Assembly: GCF_000240225.1 (NCBI RefSeq)
Contig: NZ_AGUD01000192.1
Location: 1-54,975 of the forward strand
From: Patulibacter medicamentivorans
GTDB lineage: Bacteria; Actinomycetota; Thermoleophilia; Solirubrobacterales; Solirubrobacteraceae
DNA length: 54,975 nt
Reading direction: 5' to 3'
The notes under the pieces are model-generated. The model did no database searches, was not told the DNA's origin, and worked only from the letters and a program-made list of their open reading frames with translations. Shown here piece after piece: positions 42,592-49,881 of the stretch. Positions within the stretch are counted from its first letter, which is position 1, and every line of letters starts with the position of its first letter. Both the position numbers and the translations under genes were made by a program.

Positions 42592-43757
42592 GCCACCGGG
42601 TGCTGGTTGCGGGCCAGGCGCAGGTAGCGCGAGACCGCTTCGGCGCGGTTCGACGCCCGCAGCTTGCGCAGGATGTGCTTGACGTGCGATTTCACGGTGC
42701 TCTCCGAGACGACCAGCTGATCGGCGATCTGGACGTTGGTGGCCCCGCTGGCGAGCAGGCCGAGGACCTCGCGCTCGCGCGGGGTCAGGATCCCGTGGAT
42801 CCGGGCTTCGGGCGCGGTCAGCATCGCCGCCGGCGACGTCTGGGGGGCGTCGGTCCCGACCTCCTCGCGGGCCAGCTGGACCTGCTGCTCGCAGAGCTCG
42901 GCGATCATCGACTCGGTCGACGAGAAGACCGCGCCGATCCGCTCGCGCTGCATCGCCAGCCGCTCGACCAGGACCGCTCGCTCGAAGATCAGGCCGAAGC
43001 CCTCGGCGAACGTCTGCAGGTTGTCGCGGTCGTAGCTGGTCAGCGGCCGCCCGGACCAGTAGGCGTCGGCGTGCAGGAAGCCGATGACCGGTCCGGTGGT
43101 GACGATCGGCGCGACGACGTAGGCACGGGTCTCGGACAGCTCGATCAGCGGCCGGAAGGTCCGTGCCTCGCCCTGCGCGTCGTGGATCAGCGCTGGTGCC
43201 CGACGGCGGACCAGCTCGGCCTCGAGCATCGAGGTCGTCAGCGGGATCTCGATCCCGTCGAGGAACTGCTTCAGCTCCCCGTTGACCTCGCTGTCCTCGC
43301 CCGCGGCGATATGCAGCACGTCCGGCACCCAGGTCGACCCGCGCACGCGCGAGATCAGCGCTCGGTCGAAGCCGCAGGCCGCGCACAGCTCGGCGGGGGC
43401 GGCTTCGATCAGCGCCGCCGAGCTGGGGGCCTGGCGGATCCGGGCCAGCGCCTCGTGGATCCGGTGGAGGGTCTGGAAGCGCAACCCGAGCGTGTGCTCG
43501 CGCAGGTCGGACTGCAGCTCGCCGACCTCGACCAGCAGCTCGCAGAGGTCGGCGGCGCGGTCGGGGCGCAGGCGGCCGGCGAGGAACTCGGCGCTGATCT
43601 GCTCGGTGGTGGTCGTCAGGGTTGCGATCAGCTGACGGGCGGAGTCGGGGTCCGGGTCCGGTGGATCGGCCGCGACCAGGCCACGAGTGGCGGCGGTGAG
43701 CTCTCGCACCCGCAGGTCGATGTCCGGTGCTGCAGGCGTGGCTGCTGCCGAGGTCAA
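42588..43757 (-). CDS. GAF-domain LuxR-family transcriptional regulator (upstream paralogue)
   Basis: The 389-residue protein shares architecture with its neighbour: GAF-like segment (CGFDRALISRVRGSTWVPDV, TRAYVVAPIVTTGPVIGFLH), then coiled region (QTFAEGFGLIFERAVLVERL) and HTH (LTPREREVLGLLASGATNVQ, IADQLVVSESTVKSHVKHIL). The start is TTG 43757, chosen because AGGAGGAG lies about 8 nt upstream; no ATG or GTG with a comparable site is nearby. It is divergent from the HMG-CoA lyase gene, whose control region carries the inner tandem box. Confidence 0.88.
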   Translation of the reverse strand: MTSAAATPAAPDIDLRVRELTAATRGLVAADPPDPDPDSARQLIATLTTTTEQISAEFLAGRLRPDRAADLCELLVEVGELQSDLREHTLGLRFQTLHRIHEALARIRQAPSSAALIEAAPAELCAACGFDRALISRVRGSTWVPDVLHIAAGEDSEVNGELKQFLDGIEIPLTTSMLEAELVRRRAPALIHDAQGEARTFRPLIELSETRAYVVAPIVTTGPVIGFLHADAYWSGRPLTSYDRDNLQTFAEGFGLIFERAVLVERLAMQRERIGAVFSSTESMIAELCEQQVQLAREEVGTDAPQTSPAAMLTAPEARIHGILTPREREVLGLLASGATNVQIADQLVVSESTVKSHVKHILRKLRASNRAEAVSRYLRLARNQHPVA

Positions 43758-43994
43758 AACCCGTCTCCTCCTGTAACGCTCGCGAGCGCGGCGCGCCGAC
43801 GCTCGCACGGGCCTCCCAGTCCCGATGGCCGATGCTACCCCAGCGTCGGCCGCCAGAACGGGCCTCGAACGGCCCCTGACCGCGAGCGGGGGAGCGATCT
43901 CCTCCACAGGGAGGACGAGCGGCCGTTGGCCAGCCGGCAGATTGCTCCCGTGCAGCCGACGGCTGCCTCGCCACGCCGTCCCGGGAGCGCCGAC
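43758..43994. promoter_or_regulatory. Divergent control region: GAF-LuxR operon (minus) and HMG-CoA lyase (plus)
   Basis: For the plus strand an inner box TCTCCTCCACAGGGAGGA (about 43899-43916) lies 36 nt before a -10-like CAGATT (43938-43943). An outer G-run (GCGGGGGAG, 43885-43893) lies about 20 nt upstream of the inner one. The stretch GACGAGCGGCCGTTGGC after the inner box nearly repeats the one at 33287-33303. The minus-strand promoter for the regulators is not obvious. Confidence 0.5.
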
Positions 43995-44924
43995 GTGCCT
44001 GCCGACACGACCCTGCCCGCCGCCGTCACGATCCGTGAGGTCGGGCCTCGCGACGGCTTCCAGAACGAGCCCGAGCGGATCGCCACCGCCGACAAGGTGC
44101 GCTTGATCGAGGCGCTCGCCCGGACCGGTCTGCAGCGGATCGAGGTGGCCAGCTTCGTGCGGCCCGACGTGCTGCCGCAGCTGGACGACGGCGTCGCTGT
44201 GCTGCAGGCGATCGACGTCCCCGACGACGTCCACCTGAGCGTCCTGGTTCCCAACCAGCGGGGGCTCGATCGAGCGCTGGAGCTGCGCGACCGGTTCCAC
44301 GAGATCTGCCTGTTCCTCAGCGCCAGCGAGACCCACAACCGCCGCAACGTCAACAGCGCGGTCGACGACTCGCTGGCCGCGATCGAGCGGATGCTGCCGC
44401 AGGTCCACGCCGCCGGGCTGCGTTGCCAGGCCGTGGTGGCGACCGCGTTCGGCTGCCCCTACGAGGGCGTGGTCCCGGGCGAGCGGACCCTGGAGATCGC
44501 GGGGCGGCTGGCCGCCGCCGGGGCCGACGAGGTCGGCTTCGGCGACACGACCGGGATGGCCAACCCGCTGCAGGTCCGCGCCTTCTTCGCGGCCGCGCGG
44601 CAGGCGCTGCCGAACGTGGAGCTGACCGCGCACTTCCACAACACGCGCGGGCAGGGGCTGGCCAACGTGCTCGCGGCGCTGGAGGCGGGCTGCACGTCGT
44701 TCGAGTCGAGCTTCGGCGAGCTGGGCGGCTGCCCGGTGCCGGCGGGGGCGACCGGCAACATCGCCAGCGAGGACCTCGTCTCGATGCTGCACGAGATGGG
44801 GATCGAGACCGGGGTCTCGCTGCCGGCACTGCTCGACGCCACCCGTGACGTCCAGCGGGTGCTCGGCCGGCCGCTCGGCAGCCATGTGCTGGTGGCCGGG
44901 CCGATCGAGTGGGCCACCGCCTGA
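43995..44924 (+). CDS. liuE: Hydroxymethylglutaryl-CoA lyase
   Basis: The 309-residue TIM-barrel lyase has IREVGPRDGFQNE (metal and substrate site), IEVASFVRPDVLPQLDD, ATAFGCPYEGVVPG, GFGDTTGMANP, TAHFHNTRGQGLANVLAALE and the Cys loop FGELGGCPVPAGATGNIASED that carries the catalytic Cys in HMG-CoA lyases. It cleaves HMG-CoA to acetyl-CoA and acetoacetate, the last step of leucine degradation and of isoprenoid acid degradation (Atu/Liu). GTG 43995 follows GGGAG. It stands apart from the Liu operon (33378-38975) but has the same promoter type, so co-regulation replaces co-transcription. Confidence 0.9.
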   Translation: MPADTTLPAAVTIREVGPRDGFQNEPERIATADKVRLIEALARTGLQRIEVASFVRPDVLPQLDDGVAVLQAIDVPDDVHLSVLVPNQRGLDRALELRDRFHEICLFLSASETHNRRNVNSAVDDSLAAIERMLPQVHAAGLRCQAVVATAFGCPYEGVVPGERTLEIAGRLAAAGADEVGFGDTTGMANPLQVRAFFAAARQALPNVELTAHFHNTRGQGLANVLAALEAGCTSFESSFGELGGCPVPAGATGNIASEDLVSMLHEMGIETGVSLPALLDATRDVQRVLGRPLGSHVLVAGPIEWATA

Positions 44925-44928
44925 GTGC

Positions 44929-44990
44929 TGCCCCAACGGGGGGCACGAACCCTTCGGCGGTGAGATGGCGTGCCGTCGATCGCTGACGAG
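44929..44990 (+). promoter_or_regulatory. Tandem boxes upstream of the aldehyde dehydrogenase gene
   Basis: Outer box TGCCCCAACGGGGGGCA (44929-44945, almost a perfect palindrome) and inner box ACCCTTCGGCGGTG (44949-44962), C-runs 19-20 nt apart. A -10 at the expected place (about 44985) is poor (CTGACG), so this promoter is less certain. Confidence 0.45.
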
Positions 44991-45058
44991 AATCGGAGCG
45001 ATCCGCCGCGTCGCGCTCTCTCGCGCGGCCGCGGCGACCACCGATCCGGGAGACGAGC

Positions 45059-46576
45059 ATGGCGACCGTGGGCGTCCAGCACCACAAGATGTTCATCGGC
45101 GGCGAGTGGCGCGACGCCGCCGACGCGTACGAGATTCGCAACCCCGCCAACGAGGAGCTCGTCGCGACGGTCGCGAAGGGCGGCGCCGACGACGTCGACG
45201 CCGCCGTCGCAGCCGCTCGGGCCGCGTTCCGGAGCGGCTGCTGGTCGGGGCTGACCGGTGACGAGCGGCGCGCGGTGATGCTGCGGATCGCCGAGGGCGT
45301 CTCGGAGAACCTGGAGGAGCTGATCGAGCTGGAGATCGCCGCCAACGGCGCGACGGTCCGCCAAGCCGGCGGCTTCCACATCGGGCTCGCCGCCCCGCAC
45401 ATGACCTACTTCGCCGAGCTCGCCGCCAAGCACGAGGTCGAGCGGGGGATCGCGACGGCGCCCTATCCGACGATCTCCCACAACATCCTGCGACGCGAGC
45501 CGATCGGCGTCTGCGCTGGGATCCTGCCCTGGAACTTCCCCCTGGTCCTCAGCCTGTGGAAGATCGGACCGGCGCTCGCCGCGGGCAACACGGTGGTGAT
45601 CAAGACCGACGAGAAGACGCCGCTGTCGACCCTGGCCTTCGCCCGGATCGCGCACGAGGCCGGGCTGCCGGCCGGGGTCCTGAACGTGATCACCGGCGAC
45701 GGCGAGGACGTCGGCGCGCGGCTGGCCTCGCACCCGGACGTCGGCAAGGTCGCCTTCACCGGCTCGACCGCGGTCGGGCGCGAGATCATGCGGCTGGCCT
45801 CGCAGACGGTCAAGAAGGTCTCGCTGGAGCTGGGCGGGAAGGGCGCGGCCGTCGTGCTCGACGACGCCGACCTGGAGACCGTGGCCGACGCCGCGCTGTT
45901 CGGCTGCTGCCTCTACAGCGGCCAGATGTGCGAGTCGATCACCCGCCTGATCGTGCCGGACTCGATCCACGACGAGCTGGTCGCGCGGATCGTCGCGCGG
46001 GCCGCCACGATCAAGCTCGGCGACCCGGCCGACTACGACACCGACCTCGGCCCGGTGATCTCGGCCGAGCAGCACGAGCGGATCCTCAGCTACCTGCAGA
46101 TCGGCCGCGACGAGGGCGCGACGGTGGCGACCGGCGGCGGCGTGCCCGAGGGCCCTGGCTTCGAGAAGGGCTTCTGGGTCCAGCCGACCGTCTTCACCGA
46201 CGTCACCAACGACATGCGGATCGCGCGCGAGGAGATCTTCGGCCCGGTCCTGACGGTGATCAGATACAGCGGCGACCCGGCCGAGGGCGTGGCGATCGCC
46301 AACGACTCGATCTACGGCCTCTCGGCCGCGGTCTGGAGCGGCGACTACGAGCGAGCGCTCGAGGTCGCGGCCAAGCTCGAGGCCGGCACCGTCTGGGTCA
46401 ACGACGTCCACATGGTGACCCCGGAGTTGCCGTTCGGCGGCTACAAGCAGAGCGGCCTCGGCCGTGAGCTGGGCCCCGACGCGCTCAACGAGTACAGCGA
46501 GGTCAAGCACATCCACGTCGATCTGTCGCAGCGACGGGAAGCACGCGCCTACGACATGGTCCTCAGCGACGGCTGA
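45059..46576 (+). CDS. Aldehyde dehydrogenase (NAD-dependent, betaine-aldehyde-type)
   Basis: The 505-residue ALDH has ILPWNFPLVLSLWKIGPALA, the NAD-binding GSTAVGREIMR, the general-base Glu in SLELGGKGAA and the catalytic Cys in YSGQMCESITRL. The closing LPFGGYKQSGLGRELG is also present. It oxidises an aldehyde to the acid with NAD(P). The ATG at 45059 follows GGGAGACGAGC. Tandem boxes upstream suggest co-control with the lipid genes. It could complete alcohol-to-acid conversion begun by a GMC-type oxidoreductase, but this is speculative. Substrate unknown. Confidence 0.92.
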   Translation: MATVGVQHHKMFIGGEWRDAADAYEIRNPANEELVATVAKGGADDVDAAVAAARAAFRSGCWSGLTGDERRAVMLRIAEGVSENLEELIELEIAANGATVRQAGGFHIGLAAPHMTYFAELAAKHEVERGIATAPYPTISHNILRREPIGVCAGILPWNFPLVLSLWKIGPALAAGNTVVIKTDEKTPLSTLAFARIAHEAGLPAGVLNVITGDGEDVGARLASHPDVGKVAFTGSTAVGREIMRLASQTVKKVSLELGGKGAAVVLDDADLETVADAALFGCCLYSGQMCESITRLIVPDSIHDELVARIVARAATIKLGDPADYDTDLGPVISAEQHERILSYLQIGRDEGATVATGGGVPEGPGFEKGFWVQPTVFTDVTNDMRIAREEIFGPVLTVIRYSGDPAEGVAIANDSIYGLSAAVWSGDYERALEVAAKLEAGTVWVNDVHMVTPELPFGGYKQSGLGRELGPDALNEYSEVKHIHVDLSQRREARAYDMVLSDG

Positions 46577-46583
46577 GGCCGCG

Positions 46584-47513
46584 CTACCGGCGGGCCTGCT
46601 CGTGGCGACGCGCCTCGAGCAGGCGGACGCCGCTGACGAGCGCGCCCTCCAGCTGCTCGAGCTCGTCGTCGCCGAGCGGCCGCTCCAGCGCGACGTCGGC
46701 CAGCGCGGCCGTCGTCGCGACCGCGGCGGACAGGGCCTCGTCGTCGCGCGGCGCCAGCTCGGCCCGCAGCAGGCGCAGCGCCGCGGCTGCCTGGAGCGCG
46801 GCGCCGCGGCTGCGACCGTGGTCCAGGTCCAGGTGCGTGCGCAGCAGCAGGTCCTCGGCCTCCAGCACTGCCTGGCGCCCCGTCAGCGCGTCGGCGACGG
46901 CCTGCGACGGGGCCAGCGCGGCCGCCCGTCGCTGGCGCCCGCCGGAGGGGGCCGGCAACTCGACGGCCTCGGTCCAGCCGCCGTCGGCGACCTGGCTGGT
47001 GGTGCCGTAGCCGATCCGGACCGCGCGGGCGTCGCGTCGCGTCACCTCGCTGACGTAGGGATCGCCAGCGCCGGCGCGGTGGGCGCGTATCGCCCGGTTG
47101 AGGACCTCCAGCCCCTCCTCGACCCAACGCTGCTGGAGCCCCTCGTCTCCGACGATCTCGTCGAGCCGCTCGCGGGCGGCCTGCTTGCCCGTCAGCGGCG
47201 CGCTGCCCTCGACGAAGCTGGCGAGGGCCACCGGCACCGGCTCGCCAGCGGCCTCGGCGACCGCCGGGCGCGCGCGGCGGCGGAGCTTGAACCCGGTCGT
47301 GCGGGCGCCGACGACCGCGATCACCAGCACGTCTGCCTCGCCGGTGGTCAGGAGCGTGCCGGTGGTGCGGTGTCGCTCGCGCGCCGGCTGCGGTCGGCCG
47401 TCGTCGCCGTCGGCCGTCCGCAGCCCGCGGAGGGGTGCGGCGACGTAGCGCCCGGGCGTCGGTCCGAGCCCGTGGGTGAACTCGAACTGGACGAAGACGA
47501 AGAGCGGATCCAC
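46584..47513 (-). CDS. Protein of unknown function
   Basis: The 309-residue protein begins MDPLFVFVQFEFTHGLGPTP and is rich in Ala, Arg and Leu with much predicted helix in its second half (for example AAALRLLRAELAPRDDEALS). I recognise no family, signal peptide or membrane segment. The first 80 residues contain GRYVAAPLRGL and VLVIAVVGARTTGF, suggesting a small beta domain. The GTG start has TAGAGT (complement of 47520-47525) only 6 nt upstream, so the mRNA may be leaderless. It is divergent from the MCE ATPase gene and convergent with the aldehyde dehydrogenase (7 bp between stops). Confidence 0.6.
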   Translation of the reverse strand: MDPLFVFVQFEFTHGLGPTPGRYVAAPLRGLRTADGDDGRPQPARERHRTTGTLLTTGEADVLVIAVVGARTTGFKLRRRARPAVAEAAGEPVPVALASFVEGSAPLTGKQAARERLDEIVGDEGLQQRWVEEGLEVLNRAIRAHRAGAGDPYVSEVTRRDARAVRIGYGTTSQVADGGWTEAVELPAPSGGRQRRAAALAPSQAVADALTGRQAVLEAEDLLLRTHLDLDHGRSRGAALQAAAALRLLRAELAPRDDEALSAAVATTAALADVALERPLGDDELEQLEGALVSGVRLLEARRHEQARR

Positions 47514-47701
47514 GGCCCGACTCTACGCCCGGCACGGCATCCGCACGGGGTGCTCCCCCTCCCAGGGAGGATGGATATCCACCCCCTTGGGCATCCACTT
47601 CGCGGAGGGCCGACCGTACGATCGTCTGGCAGTGTGGGAGCCGGTCGGTCCGACTCCGCGAGCCGCCTCGTGCGGTGCGCTGCACGGCAAGGAGAGAAGC
47701 G
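47514..47701. promoter_or_regulatory. Divergent control region with tandem-box promoter of the MCE ATPase
   Basis: Plus strand: outer box CTCCCAGGGAGG (about 47559-47570) within a longer C-rich run, inner box ACCCCCTTGGGC (47581-47592), -10 TACGAT (47617-47622), 35 nt from the inner C-run. The leader of about 75 nt ends with AAGGAGAGAAG. Minus strand: TAGAGT (complement of 47520-47525), 6 nt before the GTG of the unknown gene. Confidence 0.58.
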
Positions 47702-48619
47702 ATGTCGGGACGGGGGCTGCTCCACCGGAGGGCCGGCGGCGAGGACGGGTTCGATACCGGCGACGGCATCGCTGCCGACGCCGAGACCAAGGAGCTGCTC
47801 GACCGCGCCCACGAGTACAGCCTGCACGAGGGGCAGACCAGCTTCCGCGAGAAGCACCCCGGCGAGTTCTGGTCGATCGAGTGCATCGACGTCTACAAGA
47901 GCTTCGGCCGCCAGCCGATCCTCAACGGGCTGAACCTCGGCATCCCCGAGGGCATGATCACGATCGTGCTGGGCCCGTCGGGCACCGGCAAGAGCGTCCT
48001 GATCAAGCACCTGATCGGCCTGCTCTTCCCCGACTACGGCGACATCATCGTCCACGGCCAGTCGGTCCCGCACCTGACGACCTCGCAGCTGCTGGAGATG
48101 CGCCAGAAGTTCGGGATCCTGTTCCAGGACGGCGCGCTGTTCGGGTCGATGAACATCTTCGACAACGTCGCCTTCCCGCTGCGGCAGAACACCGACATGC
48201 CGGAGGACCGGATCGCCGATGTCGTCCACCAGCGGCTGTCCGAAGTCGGGATGGGCCACGCCGGCGAGCTGATGCCGAGCGAGTTGTCGGGCGGCATGCG
48301 CAAGCGCGCCGGGTTCGCCCGCGCGCTGGTGACCGAGCCGGAGATCGTCGTCTTCGACGAGCCGGATTCCGGTCTCGATCCGGTCCGCACCGCGCTGCTC
48401 TGCGACCTGATCGTGAAGATGCATGCCCAGCACGGCGGGACCTACGTCGTGGTCACGCACGACATCGCGTCGCTGCACCAGATCGGGCAGTACATCAGCG
48501 TGCTCTGGAAGGGACGGATCGTCCAAGCGGGCGGGCGCGAGGAGATGTTCGCGTCGGAGAACCCATTCGTCCGCCAGTTCCTCAATCGTCGGACCGAGGG
48601 CCCGCTCGGGATGGACTGA
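47702..48619 (+). CDS. mkl: MCE-type lipid importer ATPase (Mkl/MlaF family)
   Basis: The 305-residue ABC ATPase has Walker A GPSGTGKS, Q-loop LFQDGALFGSMNIFDNVAFP, signature LSGGMRKRAGFARALV, Walker B IVVFDEPDSGLDPVR and the switch His in VVTHDIASLH. FQDGALF and DEPDSGLDP are typical of Mkl/MlaF rather than other ABC families. An N-terminal extension of about 60 residues precedes the core. AAGGAGAG precedes the ATG. MCE operons in actinobacteria usually lack an ATPase gene and share one encoded elsewhere. This is the likely motor for both YrbE pairs in the window, and its promoter has the same tandem boxes as the first MCE operon. Confidence 0.92.
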   Translation: MSGRGLLHRRAGGEDGFDTGDGIAADAETKELLDRAHEYSLHEGQTSFREKHPGEFWSIECIDVYKSFGRQPILNGLNLGIPEGMITIVLGPSGTGKSVLIKHLIGLLFPDYGDIIVHGQSVPHLTTSQLLEMRQKFGILFQDGALFGSMNIFDNVAFPLRQNTDMPEDRIADVVHQRLSEVGMGHAGELMPSELSGGMRKRAGFARALVTEPEIVVFDEPDSGLDPVRTALLCDLIVKMHAQHGGTYVVVTHDIASLHQIGQYISVLWKGRIVQAGGREEMFASENPFVRQFLNRRTEGPLGMD

Positions 48620-48658
48620 GCCCGTCGGCCGGCGCCGGCGGGTCCTCCCGCTGCGAAC

Positions 48659-48708
48659 GAGACCGATGCCGGGGTGCTTCCCCGCGTGCCGTCCCCGGCG
48701 TCGGTCTC
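48659..48708 (+). terminator. Long hairpin after the MCE ATPase gene
   Basis: GAGACCGATGCCGGGG (48659-48674) and CCCCGGCGTCGGTCTC (48693-48708) pair over 16 positions with a single G-U type mismatch around an 18-nt loop. It starts 40 nt after the ATPase stop and probably ends that transcript. Confidence 0.65.
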
Positions 48709-48772
48709 CGTTCGGCTGCGCCGAGCGTCGGTTCGCCCCCGATGCCATCGCCGTGATCGTGCGAGCCCTTCG

Positions 48773-48904
48773 ATGATGTGGCTGCTGCTGGCCGTGACGA
48801 TCGGCAGCGAGGTCTTCGCGACGTCGATGCTGCGCGCTGCCGGCTCGGACGATGCGGTGGCGATGGCGGGGCTCGGGATGGTCAACCTGGCCGAGACGAC
48901 GTGA
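48773..48904 (+). pseudogene. Truncated small multidrug resistance (SMR) transporter, first helix only
   Basis: A 43-residue frame begins MMWLLLAVTIGSEVFATSML, which matches helix 1 of SMR/EmrE proteins including the essential membrane Glu (SEV). Complete SMR proteins are about 105 residues with four helices. Here homology ends after about 27 residues and a stop follows at 48902. The stop overlaps the GTG of the next gene (GTGA). It is most likely a relic left by a deletion that joined it to the downstream gene; a retained short hydrophobic coupling peptide is the alternative. Confidence 0.65.
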
Positions 48905-49593
48905 GCGCGGTGACGCGACCGCCCGGACAGTCGTCGCCGATGCCGGCGGCGCCGCGGGCCGACAGCGGCTGGATCGCGCCCGACGTCGCCGAGGAGCTTC
49001 CCGGTCTCGGGCTGGCCAGCTTCGAGGGCCCGTGCCCCGTGGCCGCGCGCAGTCCCCGGTGGGCGAAGGACCACCTGCGCCAGCTCTCGACCGCGATCGA
49101 CGGCCGCGACGTCCTGCACATGCATCAGATGACGGTGCCGGCCGCCTTCCGCGCCCTCTTCCGGGCGTTGGGTCGCGACCCGGACCACGACCGTTCGCCG
49201 TACGAGGCGGCGTGCATCGAGCGGCTGGCCCGCGGTGGCTTCCGCCCCGGCGGCCTGCCGGACGACGCACTGCTGATCGCCCTGGTCGAGACCGGGGTGC
49301 CGGTCTGGGCGCTCGACGCCGACGCGGTTGACGGCACGCTCGGGATCCGCTGCAGCCTCAGCGGCGAGATCCCGGACCCGACCGATCCGGGCCGGCCGCT
49401 GCCACCGGGTCGCCTGGTGGTGGCGGACGAGCGGCGGGCGCTGGCCGACCTCTGCCGACCGCCGCGAGCCGAGGTCGCCGTCGGCCGCCGCACCGAGCGT
49501 GCGGTCTTCTTCGCCATCCGTCCTCCGGGCGTCGCAGCGATCACCGTCGACGAGGCGCTGTGGTCGTGCCACGCGCTGCTGGCGGCCGGATGA
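48901..49593 (+). CDS. B3/4 tRNA-binding-domain protein
   Basis: The 230-residue protein matches the B3/4 domain found in the phenylalanyl-tRNA synthetase beta chain and in free-standing proteins. Segments include ELPGLGLASFEGPCPVAARS, VPAAFRALFRALGRDPDHDR, ERLARGGFRPGGLPDDALLI and ALVETGVPVWALDADAVDGT. Free-standing members are thought to have editing-like or unknown roles. GTG 48901 overlaps the truncated SMR stop by 4 bp; no independent promoter or strong ribosome-binding site is visible. It has no clear link to lipid metabolism. Confidence 0.78.
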   Translation: MSAVTRPPGQSSPMPAAPRADSGWIAPDVAEELPGLGLASFEGPCPVAARSPRWAKDHLRQLSTAIDGRDVLHMHQMTVPAAFRALFRALGRDPDHDRSPYEAACIERLARGGFRPGGLPDDALLIALVETGVPVWALDADAVDGTLGIRCSLSGEIPDPTDPGRPLPPGRLVVADERRALADLCRPPRAEVAVGRRTERAVFFAIRPPGVAAITVDEALWSCHALLAAG

Positions 49594-49606
49594 GCCCGCC
49601 GGCTCG

Positions 49607-49669
49607 CTCGAACGGGGGACGGCAACGCTCCCTCGGGCAGATGCGCGCTGCGCGCCGCCGACCTACGGT
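49607..49669 (+). promoter_or_regulatory. Tandem-box promoter of the small secreted peptide/ABC transporter unit
   Basis: Outer box CTCGAACGGGGGA (49607-49619), inner box GCTCCCTCGGGC (49627-49638), -10 TACGGT (49664-49669), 34 nt from the inner C-run. G-runs of the two boxes are about 20 nt apart. Confidence 0.55.
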
Positions 49670-49743
49670 GGCGTTGGGAGAGAGGGGCCGGCGCCGAGCG
49701 CCGATCGACGCCCTGAGAGAGATCGGCTGAGGAGGGGGACGGT

Positions 49744-49881
49744 ATGGCGCGTAGGGTGCTGGTGGGGTTGTCGGCTGCGGGTACGGTCGTGGTGGGGCTC
49801 GGGGCGACGCAGGGCGCGTCGGCGGAGTCGCGGAGAATGACGACGCGCGATGATGGGTGGCGATGGGTTCTTCGCCGTTGA
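49744..49881 (+). CDS. Small secreted-type peptide overlapping the ABC transporter start
   Basis: A 45-residue frame starts at ATG 49744 with GAGGAGGGGG 5 nt upstream, the strongest ribosome-binding site of this unit. It reads like a signal peptide: MARRVLVGLSAAGTVVVGLG, a helix, and a GASA-ES cleavage site near residue 27, then about 18 Arg-rich residues. The ABC gene starts inside its last codons in another frame. It may be a genuine small exported peptide, a translational-coupling leader, or the remains of a longer secreted protein cut short when the ABC gene arrived. Too short for the frame track. Confidence 0.5.
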   Translation: MARRVLVGLSAAGTVVVGLGATQGASAESRRMTTRDDGWRWVLRR

